Origin: JACVRW01 sp963728495
GTDB taxonomy: Bacteria > Actinomycetota > Thermoleophilia > Solirubrobacterales > Thermoleophilaceae
Length of the DNA: 64,000 nt
Direction of reading: 5' to 3'
NCBI GenBank assembly: GCA_963728495.1
Contig: CAVSKI010000010.1
Span: forward strand, 186,001 to 250,000
Shown: one piece after another, positions 26,575 through 34,476 of the stretch
Position numbering within the stretch: the stretch's first letter is position 1
How the letters are laid out: each line of letters begins with the position of its first letter
Program-made: the position numbers and the translations under genes
The notes under the pieces: generated by a model
What the model was told of the DNA's origin: nothing
The model's database searches: none
Seen by the model: the letters and a program-made list of their open reading frames with translations, nothing else

Positions 26575-27260
26575 TCGTCCCGGAACCGGGGTGAGAGCGC
26601 GTAGCGAAGCAGCACGACGTCGCCGATCTGGCGCACCTCGGCGAGCGTCGCGCGCTGCTCCGCGTTCCACGGGAAGCGCCCGTCGCTGACGAAGCGCGGG
26701 GCGCTCGAGTCGCCTACGAAGAAGGGCGCAACGACCAGGTGCAGCTCGTCGACGAGGTCGTCGGCCAGGAACTGGGTGTGCACGACGCCACCGCCCTCGA
26801 CCATGAGCCGCTCCACGCCGCGGTCACCGAGATCCTCGGTGAGCCAACGCATGCGCACGCGCCGGCCGCCGTCCACGATCGTCGCCGCCGGCCCGAGCCG
26901 TGCGCGGGCGGCGGCCACCCGCGGGCTCGGGGTGTAGACGAGCTTCTCGGCCTCGCCGGCGGTGAAGAAGTTCGAGCGCGTATCGAGGTCCACCCGGTTT
27001 GTCACGGTGATCTTCTTCGGAGACGACGGGAGCCCGCGGGCCGTGCGCTCCTCGCGGCGGGCCTGCGAGCGCACGAGCAGCTGTGGGTTGTCGGTGCGCA
27101 CGGTGACCGCGCCGACCATGATCGCGTCGCAGGAGGCGCGCACCTCGTCGACCCGGTCGAAGTCAGCCTCGTTCGACAGTGCGAGGCGGGGGGTCTGGTC
27201 GCCGAGGTAGCCATCGAGCGACACGCTGCAGCTCAGCAGGGTGTATGGGCGGTCAGACAT
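26571..27260 (-). CDS. RibD C-terminal-type pyrimidine/dihydrofolate reductase
   Basis: A 229-residue protein of the RibD_C/dihydrofolate-reductase-like fold: LSCSVSLDGYLGD at the start, CDAIMVGAVTVRTDNP (substrate phosphate/NADPH loop) and LMVEGGGVVHTQFLADDLVDEL, the hallmark of the family. In riboflavin synthesis this domain reduces the ribose of a pyrimidinone phosphate with NADPH. No riboflavin genes are adjacent. Its partners here are a PTPS-like protein and methyltransferases, so it more likely reduces a GTP-derived pyrimidine or pterin in a specialised pathway. It overlaps the flippase-like gene by 8 bp and the next gene by 4 bp. Confidence 0.85.
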   Translation of the reverse strand: MSDRPYTLLSCSVSLDGYLGDQTPRLALSNEADFDRVDEVRASCDAIMVGAVTVRTDNPQLLVRSQARREERTARGLPSSPKKITVTNRVDLDTRSNFFTAGEAEKLVYTPSPRVAAARARLGPAATIVDGGRRVRMRWLTEDLGDRGVERLMVEGGGVVHTQFLADDLVDELHLVVAPFFVGDSSAPRFVSDGRFPWNAEQRATLAEVRQIGDVVLLRYALSPRFRDE

Positions 27261-28236
27261 CCGCGGCTCCGTCCGAATGCGCGGGGACCCCGAGCCCGCC
27301 CAGAAGCGGCCGCCTCTGTCGCGGCGCCGGACGGGTGCGGCACACCCAGGCCGCCACGAGGACGACGGCGCCCGGCAGGCTGGCGACGAAGACCATCACG
27401 CCATACACGACAGCGGTGGCGACCCCGAGTGACGGGTCCAGCCCGGCGGCGGCGAACGCCCAAGCTGTCACGCCCTCGCGCGGCCCCCAGCCGCCGACGT
27501 TGGGCAGCGCCGCGGCCAGCATCACGAGCAGCGCCAGCGGCAGCATTTGGGACGGCGGCGCTGTTGCCCCCGCGCTCCGCGCGGCGATCAGGAACGTGGC
27601 TGCGTGACCCGCAACGACGAGCGCCGACGCGAGCGCGATGGCCGGCCACGCACGCCGGGCGAGCAGCACGTCGCGCAGGTCGCGGGCCGCGGCGCTGCGC
27701 AGCCGTGCCCACCGGGACCGGCCGACGGCGGGCCGCCCGCTCGCCGCCAGCGCGGCGCCCGCTGCCGCCGCGATGAGCGCGAGCGCGACGAGCGGCACGA
27801 CCGCCCGCACGGGCGACGCCAGGACGAGGAGTAAGGCAAGGGTGAGGACGACCTGCACGACCTGCCCGGCTGAGCGCTCCCACGCCACGCCGCGCAGCCC
27901 GCGGCCGATGTCGCTGGTGGCACGGCCGTGGCTGATCCCGCGGTGGACGTCGCCCACCACACCGCCGGGCAGTGTGACGTTGAGGAAGAGCGAGCGGTAG
28001 TACGCGGCCACCGCCGTTCCCAGCGGCAGGTCGACCCCGAGGCCGCGCGCCACGATCCTCCAGCGCCACGCGCAGCACAAGGTGGTCAGCAGGGCCAGGC
28101 CTGACGCGGCCCCCAGCGCCCAGCCGTCGACCGTGCGCAGGCCGTCCACGAACGGGCCGGTTCCCAGCCACCAGACCAGGACGGCGAGCGTCGCGGCCGC
28201 GACGGCCAGCGGAACCCATCGCCGCGCGGTCCTCAC
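27253..28236 (-). CDS. Flippase-like membrane protein (LPG-synthase TM domain / UPF0104)
   Basis: A 327-residue protein with about eight helices. Family landmarks are AYYRSLFLNVTLPGGVVGDVHRG (conserved loop) and LPNVGGWGPREGVTAWAF near the C-terminus. It has only the transmembrane part of the lysylphosphatidylglycerol synthase family and no aminoacyltransferase domain; such proteins are thought to move lipids or lipid-linked sugars across the membrane. The GTG at 28236 overlaps the preceding methyltransferase stop (GTGA), which decides the start. In this operon it could export the glycosylated or phosphorylated product. Confidence 0.8.
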   Translation of the reverse strand: MRTARRWVPLAVAAATLAVLVWWLGTGPFVDGLRTVDGWALGAASGLALLTTLCCAWRWRIVARGLGVDLPLGTAVAAYYRSLFLNVTLPGGVVGDVHRGISHGRATSDIGRGLRGVAWERSAGQVVQVVLTLALLLVLASPVRAVVPLVALALIAAAAGAALAASGRPAVGRSRWARLRSAAARDLRDVLLARRAWPAIALASALVVAGHAATFLIAARSAGATAPPSQMLPLALLVMLAAALPNVGGWGPREGVTAWAFAAAGLDPSLGVATAVVYGVMVFVASLPGAVVLVAAWVCRTRPAPRQRRPLLGGLGVPAHSDGAADV

Positions 28237-29058
28237 GGCAGCACCAGCAGGTCGGCATGGTCGACGGTGACGGCGAACTCTCTGGAGGCCGCTTGCGCCA
28301 GACGCCGGTCTCGATAGGCGCCGGCCGCGGCGGCCAGCGCCGGATCCTGCTCGCAGGCGGCGGCGACCCACCCGCCGAACCACTCGGCCGCGAGGTCGGC
28401 GTGGGCCGGACCGAGTCGCCAGGGGCTCGGCCGGACGAGGACCTCCGCGCCCGTGCCGCGGAGCTCATCGACGGCGGCCGCGACGGCGTCCGGACCGAGC
28501 TTGCGGCCCGCCGTCGTCGTGCGTTGTTGGTGAGCGTTGAAGGCAGCGCCCATGCGCGCGTCAAGGGGATCCGCCGGGATCACGGTGACCCGACCGACGA
28601 CGGTCAGCGCGAGCAGCATCGGACGACGTCCGATTCTGGTGCAAGCGCCGAGCATCCCGACCAGCTCGTCCGCGGTCAGCATGTCGAGCAGCGCCGAGGC
28701 GACGATGAGGCTCGCGCCAGCGAGATCCCCCGGCGCAAGCCGGGTGATGTCGGATCGCCTCGCCTCGACGGTGACCGCCGCCCCGTCGGCAGCCGGGCCG
28801 GGGGCGTCAGCGGCGGCGAGCTTCAGTAGGTCTGCGTCCCGGTCGTGCACCACCCAGTGCTGCGGCCCGGGCAGCCGCGGCGCAAGCCAGCGGCCCATCG
28901 CGCCGCTGCCGCCGCCGAGGTCGTGGATCACGAGGCGGCCGGTCGGTGGCGAGGTGTCGCCCGAGGTCCTCGGCGAGTTCGGCCGAGCGCGCCGCAGCGT
29001 CGGCCGGCTCGCGTAGGAGGAGCCACTCCGGGCTGACCCGGACGGTCTCCGCACTCAT
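28233..29058 (-). pseudogene. SAM-dependent methyltransferase gene with an N-terminal frameshift
   Basis: ATG 29058 overlaps the glycosyltransferase stop (ATGA) and encodes MSAETVRVSPEWLLLREPAD, then AELAEDLGRHLA. Near 28955 the frame must shift by one base to continue with RLVIHDLGGGSGAMGRWLA, which is motif I of a class I methyltransferase, and on to a normal end at 28233. The C-terminal 225 residues are undamaged. Since the frame break separates two clearly matching halves and the operon overlaps are kept on both sides, a sequencing indel is as likely as true inactivation. The intact product would be about 274 residues. Confidence 0.7.
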
Positions 29059-30122
29059 CGCGCCGCTCCCGCGAGAACGCCGGCGAGGGCGGACGCGGTG
29101 GCCGGCCACCGCCCCAGCGACGCGCGCCGCTCGCGGGCGGCGCGGCGCAGGCGCGCGCGCAGCTCGGCGTCGCCGAGCCACCTCCGCAGCGCGGCGCCGA
29201 GGGCCGCAGGGTCGCCCGGCGGGACCAGCAGCCCGGGCCGCGTGCCGTCCTCCCCGTGCCCGAGGGCTTCGGTCACTCCGCCGACCTCGGTGGCGAGGAC
29301 CGGCAGGCCGCGGGCCAGGGCCTCTGTGACGACCATGCCGTACGTCTCGGCGTGTGAGGCGGACACGAGCAGGTCCGCGGCGGCGTACGCCCGGTCCAGC
29401 TCCGTACCGATGCGCGGTCCCGGGAAGCGCACCCGGTCGCCCAGCCCGCTGTTCCGCGCGCGCCGGCGCACGCCGGCGGCGAACGCCGGGTCGCGGACCA
29501 CGCTGCCCACACACGCGCAGCGCCAGGAGAGGTCCGTCGCCGTCGCGAGCCCGCCGAGCAGCACGTCGTGGCCCTTGTCGGGCGTCAACGCCGCGACGCA
29601 GAGCAGCGAATCGCCGGCCAGGGTCCCCGGCGCGAGGCGGGCGGCGTCGACGCCAGGCTCGGTCACGTGGACCCGGTCGGCGGGCAGCGCGTACAGCTCC
29701 CCCAGCCGGCGCCGAGTCCATGCGCTGGTCGTGACGACGGCGGCGGCCGCCGCGAGGACCTCGCGCTCGCGCGCTCGCACCGCGTCGGCCTCGTCGTCCG
29801 GCGGGCGGTGGCCGAGCGGCATGTGCACGAGCACAACCTGCCGCAGCCGGCGCGCCTGCGGGACGAGCGCTTCGGGGGCTGTGGATGCGATCAGCCCATC
29901 GAGCAGCACCACAGCGCCATCCGGAATCCGCCGGACGGCGCGCGCGAGGGCAGCGTGCCCCGCCTCGCCGGGCGGCGGCCAGGCGCAGGGCACGGCGTGC
30001 TCGTGCACCGCCCAGCCGAGCGTGGCGAGCCCTCGGCAGACCCGGCGGTCGTATGTGTTGCCACCGCTCGGCCGCGCCGGGTCGTCGATGCCCTCGGGGA
30101 CGACGACGTGGACCTCGGTCAC
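29055..30122 (-). CDS. GT4-family glycosyltransferase
   Basis: A 355-residue GT-B glycosyltransferase. The N-terminal domain has a Gly-rich loop (RPSGGNTYDRRV). The C-terminal domain has CVAALTPDKGHDVLL, the nucleotide-binding SASHAETYGMVVTEALARG with the E-x7-E pair, and LPVLATEVGG, all as in GT4 enzymes that transfer sugars from nucleotide donors with retention. The GTG at 30122 overlaps the PTPS-like stop by 4 bp and was chosen over a start 24 nt upstream. It would add a sugar to the pathway's product or lipid acceptor. Confidence 0.85.
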   Translation of the reverse strand: MTEVHVVVPEGIDDPARPSGGNTYDRRVCRGLATLGWAVHEHAVPCAWPPPGEAGHAALARAVRRIPDGAVVLLDGLIASTAPEALVPQARRLRQVVLVHMPLGHRPPDDEADAVRAREREVLAAAAAVVTTSAWTRRRLGELYALPADRVHVTEPGVDAARLAPGTLAGDSLLCVAALTPDKGHDVLLGGLATATDLSWRCACVGSVVRDPAFAAGVRRRARNSGLGDRVRFPGPRIGTELDRAYAAADLLVSASHAETYGMVVTEALARGLPVLATEVGGVTEALGHGEDGTRPGLLVPPGDPAALGAALRRWLGDAELRARLRRAARERRASLGRWPATASALAGVLAGAAR

Positions 30123-30517
30123 AGCGGCCGCTCGTAGCTCGCCCACGCGACATGGGACTCGTGCAGCGTTACCACCAGCCCATCGAGCTCCCGCGCGCCG
30201 TCGCCCAGGGCGCCGGCCCGCGCGCGGTCGGCCAGTCGGTCCGCGATGACCCGGGCGAGCGCCTCGGTGGTGGTGTTCATGCCCGCGAACTCAGCCTCGT
30301 CGTCGAGGTTGCGATAGCCGAGCTCGCCCACCACGGAGCGCAGCACCTCGGCTGCGCGGCCGATGTCGACCACGATGCCGTCCGCGTCGAGCGTTGCGCG
30401 CCGGAAGGTGGCGTCGACGACGTACGTCGCGCCGTGCAGGCGCTGCGCGGGCCCGAACACCTCGCCGCGCATGCTGTGGGCGATCATGAAGTGGTCGCGG
30501 ATGGTCACGCTGAACAC
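30119..30517 (-). CDS. Degenerate 6-pyruvoyl-tetrahydropterin synthase / QueD-like protein
   Basis: A 132-residue T-fold protein. The PTPS pattern is recognisable: FSVTIRDHFMIAH (His14), RLHGATYVVDATF (His28), GIVVDIGRAAEVL, MNTTTEALARVIADRL and the C-terminal LHESHVAWASYE glutamate. However, the third zinc histidine of the HGH motif is Ala30, the catalytic Cys position is Ala24, and the catalytic His of the Asp-His pair is absent (GYRNLDD). It therefore probably does not carry out standard pyruvoyl- or carboxy-tetrahydropterin synthesis and may use the fold for a different pterin or pyrimidine step. Four bases separate it from the dehydrogenase stop. Confidence 0.8.
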   Translation of the reverse strand: MFSVTIRDHFMIAHSMRGEVFGPAQRLHGATYVVDATFRRATLDADGIVVDIGRAAEVLRSVVGELGYRNLDDEAEFAGMNTTTEALARVIADRLADRARAGALGDGARELDGLVVTLHESHVAWASYERPL

Positions 30518-30520
30518 GCG

Positions 30521-31501
30521 CTACGCCCCGTCGTAGGTGATGGTGTGGCAGAGCGCCGGCAGGCTCCCCGCGGCCAGGCGCGCCATGACGGCGGGCAGCT
30601 CGGCGAAGCGCGATTCGCCGGTGACGACCACATCGAAGGCGGGATCGCGCAGCAGGTCGAGGGCGAGGGCCAGCCTGTCGGCCGTCGTGCGGCGCATGCT
30701 CCGGGCCGGGGACACCGTCCCGACCTGGCTGGCGCGCAGGCCAAGGCGGCCGGCGTGGAACGCGCCCCCCAGCGAGAGCCGCACCTCGGCGTCGCCGTAC
30801 CAGCTGAGGTCGAGCACCGTGCCTTCGGGCGCGAGCAGGTCGAGCGAGCACTGGAGCCCGGCGGATGTCGCGCTCGTGTGCACGACCAGATCGCATCCGC
30901 CGGCGGCGTCGTCCGGCCGCGCGAAGCCCGCTCCGAGCGCGGCCGCGACCTCGGCCCGTGACTCGTCCACGTCGACGAGCGTGACCTCGACCGCCGGGAA
31001 CCGGGCGAGCAGGCGGGCGACGCAGCAGCCAACCATCCCGGCGCCGACGACGGCGACGCGGTCGCCGACCAGCGGAGCCGCGTCCCAAAGGGCGTTGACG
31101 GCGGTTTCGACGGTGCCGGCGAGCACGGCGCGCGCGGGCGGTATGTCCTCGGGCACGACGGTCACGGCGCCGGCCGGCACCACGTAGGCCGTCTGGTGGG
31201 GGTACAGGCAAAAGACCGTGCGGCCGCGCAGCTCCGGCGGCCCCTCCTCGACGGCGCCGACGTTGAGGTAGCCGTACTTGACCGGCCCCGGGAAGTCCCC
31301 CTCCTGGAACGGCGCGCGCATTGCCACGTACTGGCTCGGCGGCACGGCGCCCCGGAACACCAGCGTCTCGCTGCCGCGGCTTATGCCGGACCGCAGCGTG
31401 CGGACCATCACGTCACCGCTCCCCGGCTCGGGCAGCGCGACCTGCCGGATCTCAGCGCGCCCGGGGCCGCGCAGCCAGAACGCGTGCGCCTCGTCGAGCA
31501 C
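30521..31501 (-). CDS. MDR-superfamily dehydrogenase, first gene of the operon
   Basis: A 326-residue medium-chain dehydrogenase. The N-terminal GroES-like part has SGISRGSETLVFRG and PVKYGYLNVG; the Rossmann part has VAVVGAGMVGCCVARLL with an acidic VDVDESR for NAD(H) preference. The usual Cys-His-Glu catalytic zinc set (GHE motif) is not evident, so it may be zinc-independent, as in BchC-like or other ring dehydrogenases. It leads the operon, and the 196-bp space upstream, shared with a divergent AraC-type gene, is where the promoter must lie. Confidence 0.8.
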   Translation of the reverse strand: MLDEAHAFWLRGPGRAEIRQVALPEPGSGDVMVRTLRSGISRGSETLVFRGAVPPSQYVAMRAPFQEGDFPGPVKYGYLNVGAVEEGPPELRGRTVFCLYPHQTAYVVPAGAVTVVPEDIPPARAVLAGTVETAVNALWDAAPLVGDRVAVVGAGMVGCCVARLLARFPAVEVTLVDVDESRAEVAAALGAGFARPDDAAGGCDLVVHTSATSAGLQCSLDLLAPEGTVLDLSWYGDAEVRLSLGGAFHAGRLGLRASQVGTVSPARSMRRTTADRLALALDLLRDPAFDVVVTGESRFAELPAVMARLAAGSLPALCHTITYDGA

Positions 31502-31697
31502 CCTATGCGTCGGCTTCGTCCGGCATCGGTCTGTGGTACGCGGGGCGGCCCCGGGATGTTCACCTTACACCGACGCCTGCCGGCGGCGATCCTTCCCCGG
31601 ACGCGCCGCGCGGGTCCGTCCGTCGGCGGGGCGAGAGTGAGCTCGTCTTCGGGAGATCGACGAGGTCTGCGCGGATGTTCCATCAGACTGCGGACGC
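31502..31697. promoter_or_regulatory. Divergent promoter region between the operon and the AraC gene
   Basis: The only non-coding space at the head of the eight-gene minus-strand operon, so its promoter should lie here, back to back with that of the AraC-type regulator. No convincing -35/-10 pair or operator palindrome stood out, so this is a placement by position only. Confidence 0.35.
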
Positions 31698-32123
31698 GTG
31701 AGTCGCGAGACCGAGGACTCCAACCGCCGCATGCTGCGGGCGCGGGATGCGATGGACCGCGACTACGCGAAGGCGCTCGACATCAAGGCGCTCGCCGCGA
31801 TCGCCTTCGTGTCCGAGGCCCACTTCATCCGCGTCTTCAAGGCCACCTTCGGCGAGACCCCGCACCGCTACCTGCAGCGCCGCCGGGTGGAGCGAGCGAT
31901 GTTCCTACTGCGCGAGACCGACCGCAGCGTCACCGAGATCAGTCTCGACGTGGGCTTCGGCAGCCTCGGCACGTTCACGCGCACATTCACCGAGATCGTC
32001 GGCGACCCGCCCACCACCTACCGCTGGCGCGCAGCCGATCTGAGGGCCGTCCCGGCCTGCTTCGCGAAGGCCTGGACGCGACCGAGCAGTTTCGGAGAAG
32101 CCAAGCGCTCCGGCGAAGATTAG
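31698..32123 (+). CDS. AraC-family regulator, DNA-binding domain only
   Basis: A 141-residue protein made almost wholly of the double helix-turn-helix AraC domain: LDIKALAAIAFVSEAHFIRVFKATFGETPHRY and VTEISLDVGFGSLGTFTRTFTEIVGDPPTTYR. There is no cupin or other sensor domain. It is followed 9 bp later by a VOC-family gene, an arrangement often seen in actinobacteria, so it probably regulates that gene. It could also act on the divergent operon, which is speculative. GTG start. Confidence 0.88.
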   Translation: MSRETEDSNRRMLRARDAMDRDYAKALDIKALAAIAFVSEAHFIRVFKATFGETPHRYLQRRRVERAMFLLRETDRSVTEISLDVGFGSLGTFTRTFTEIVGDPPTTYRWRAADLRAVPACFAKAWTRPSSFGEAKRSGED

Positions 32124-32132
32124 ATTCGGCTC

Positions 32133-32564
32133 ATGATCACTTCGATGACTCATTCACAGGTGTACGTGCTGGATCAGGACGAGGCGCTGGACTTCTACGT
32201 CGGCAAGCTCGGCATGGAGGTCAACACCGACGCAGACCTCGGCTTCATGCGCTGGCTCACGGTAAACGTGCCGGGCAAGCCCGAGCGCCAGCTGCTGCTG
32301 GAGAAGCCTGGCCCGCCAGCGCATGACGACGTCACGGCCGAGCAGATCCGCGAGCTGGTCACCAAGGGCGCGCTCGGCATGGCGGGCATCTTCGTGGTCG
32401 AGGACGTCCACAAGAGCTACGAGGAGCTGAAGGCCAAGGGCGTCAACTTCACCGAGGAGCCGACGGAGCGCTTCTACGGAACCGACTGTGGCCTACGCGA
32501 CCCGTTCGGCAACCCGATCCGGATCGGCACGCCCAAGGACGGCCCGATCGAGATGCCCGGCTAG
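32133..32564 (+). CDS. VOC-family protein paired with AraC regulator
   Basis: A 143-residue vicinal-oxygen-chelate protein: SQVYVLDQDEALDFYVGKLGMEV opens the first module, GIFVVEDVHKSYEELKAKGVNF the second, and LRDPFGNPIRI is the typical last strand. The first position that usually provides a metal His is Gln in SQVYV, so metal binding may be altered. Likely roles are glyoxalase-like detoxification or drug sequestration. It sits 9 bp after the AraC gene and is probably in the same transcript. Confidence 0.8.
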   Translation: MITSMTHSQVYVLDQDEALDFYVGKLGMEVNTDADLGFMRWLTVNVPGKPERQLLLEKPGPPAHDDVTAEQIRELVTKGALGMAGIFVVEDVHKSYEELKAKGVNFTEEPTERFYGTDCGLRDPFGNPIRIGTPKDGPIEMPG

Positions 32565-32592
32565 TCCGTCGACGACGCTCCTGCGCCGGCCG

Positions 32593-34293
32593 CTAGCTCG
32601 CCGTCGCACGTCGGCGATTCAGCTCCTCGTGCATCGAGCGAACGACGAGGGCGCCATCGCCGACGGCCGACGCCACTCGCTTCGTCGAGCCACATCGCAC
32701 GTCCCCGATGGCGAACACACCCGGTCGAGTGGTCTCCATAAGCAAAGGCCGGCGCTCGCTGCCTTTTCGATGCTCGGCAAAGCTCTGATGACGCCGGGCG
32801 TCGTCGCCGGTGACGATGAATCCCTTGTCGTCGAGGCCGACCAGGCCGTCGAACTCCTCGGTCCGTGGGGCGGCGCCGATCATTGCGAACACACCCGTGA
32901 CATCCAGTCGTCGCTCGCCCTGATCGCGGCAGGCGACCGTGACCGCCTCGAGCTCCTCGCCGCCGTGGAGGGCCTTCACCTCACATCCCTCCCAGATCTC
33001 GACGTTGCCGGCGGCCTCGATGCGATCGATGAGGTAGGTGGACATCGTCGCGGCAGGCGACCGCCGCACGACGAGGTAGATCCGACGCGCGTAGTCGGCC
33101 AGGTTGACCACGGCCTGTCCGGCTGAGTTGCCGCCGCCGACCACCACCACGTCTTTGCCCGAGGCCTCCAGGGCCTCGATATGAGTGGCCGCGTAGTAGA
33201 GACCTCGGCCCTCGAAGGGCTCGGCTCCGTCGGCCGGCAAGCGGCGGTAGTCGGCACCGACGGCGAGGACGACGAGGTGGGCGCGCACCTGCTGACCGTC
33301 GGCGAGCACCATCGGCCGCAGGCCCTCGCTCTCGGACACGGAGAAGCGGCAGCCATCGTGGGCGCTGGAGATGACGGCGCCGAACTTCCACGCCTGCAGC
33401 GTCGCTCGCTGCGCCAGGTCTGACCCCGACAGACCGGTCGGAAAGCCGAGGTAGTTCTCGATCCGAGCGCTGGTCCCCGCTTGGCCTCCCGGGGCAAAGC
33501 GCTCGATGACCAGCGTTGAAATGCCCTCCGACGAGGCGTAGACCGCGGCGGCCAGTCCCGCGGGGCCCGCGCCGAGCACCACCACGTCGAAGGTTCTCTG
33601 ATCGACGTTCGCGCGCAGACCGAGCTCGTCGGCGACCTCGCTGACCGTGGGAGACCGCAGCACGTTGTGGGTGCGGACGAGGACCGGGCACTCGTCGGCG
33701 CCGATTCCCAGGCGCTCGAGCAGCTCCTTGCTCTCGTCGTCGGTGTCGATGTCGTGCCAGCTGAACGGAACCAGATTGCGCTCGAGGAACTCCCGGATCG
33801 CGAAGGCATCGCCTGACGATCGTTTGCCGATGAGCAGGTCGTTGCCGTAGCCCTCGCCCATCAGCCACTCACGGCGGGTGATCATCGTGCGCAGGAGCAG
33901 GTCGCCTAGCTCCGTGGAACTGGCCACCAGCGAGCGCAATGCATCGGGCGGTAGTTCCAGTATCGAGCTCTCCTCGGCGATGACGCCGCGGGCGAGCGTG
34001 GGCTCGCCGGTGAACATGGAGATGTCGGCGGCGAAGGTACCCGGTTGGCATTGGGTGAAGTAGTGGTCGCCATCGGGTTGGCGGTCGATGACGTCGATGG
34101 CCCCCGACAGGACGACGAAGAAGGGCGTATCGCGCTGGCCCTGCTCGAAGAGCACCTCTCCCGGGGAGAGCGACAAGGTCTCGGCGCGGTCCGCCAGCTG
34201 TTCGATTTGAGCCGCCGTGAGGCGCGGGAACAGCGTCGGATCGTTCGGATCCAGGAAGCCGGGGACTGGGGTCGGTGAGGTGTAGGCGCTCAT
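32593..34293 (-). CDS. cNMP-domain/thioredoxin-reductase-like flavoprotein lacking the redox CxxC
   Basis: A 566-residue three-part protein. Residues 25-135 are a cyclic-nucleotide-binding (Crp-like) domain; 150-225 are a glutaredoxin-like segment; 235-560 are a thioredoxin-reductase-fold FAD/NAD(P)H module (GAGPAGLAAAVYAS for FAD, VVVVGGGNSAGQAVV for NADPH, GVFAIGDVRCGSTKRV at the end). In true thioredoxin reductases a CxxC sits just before the NADPH motif (CATC); here it is AATH at residues 368-371. It should transfer electrons to something other than thioredoxin. The whole architecture recurs in actinobacteria but is poorly studied. Confidence 0.82.
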   Translation of the reverse strand: MSAYTSPTPVPGFLDPNDPTLFPRLTAAQIEQLADRAETLSLSPGEVLFEQGQRDTPFFVVLSGAIDVIDRQPDGDHYFTQCQPGTFAADISMFTGEPTLARGVIAEESSILELPPDALRSLVASSTELGDLLLRTMITRREWLMGEGYGNDLLIGKRSSGDAFAIREFLERNLVPFSWHDIDTDDESKELLERLGIGADECPVLVRTHNVLRSPTVSEVADELGLRANVDQRTFDVVVLGAGPAGLAAAVYASSEGISTLVIERFAPGGQAGTSARIENYLGFPTGLSGSDLAQRATLQAWKFGAVISSAHDGCRFSVSESEGLRPMVLADGQQVRAHLVVLAVGADYRRLPADGAEPFEGRGLYYAATHIEALEASGKDVVVVGGGNSAGQAVVNLADYARRIYLVVRRSPAATMSTYLIDRIEAAGNVEIWEGCEVKALHGGEELEAVTVACRDQGERRLDVTGVFAMIGAAPRTEEFDGLVGLDDKGFIVTGDDARRHQSFAEHRKGSERRPLLMETTRPGVFAIGDVRCGSTKRVASAVGDGALVVRSMHEELNRRRATAS

Positions 34294-34476
34294 AGTCGAA
34301 AGGTGTTGGAGCTTGCGTTCGGAGCCCCCAACACGCTAGCGCCGGTCGCGGGGGAGGGGCAGCTGTCGAGGGTCTCATCCCGTGCGGTGGGGCTAGCGGT
34401 CATGTCCCCTCAGCCAGTCGACGTAGTCCGTTACAGCGTGTCGAGCCGGTACTCGTCTGCGGGTAAAGGAGCGCCG

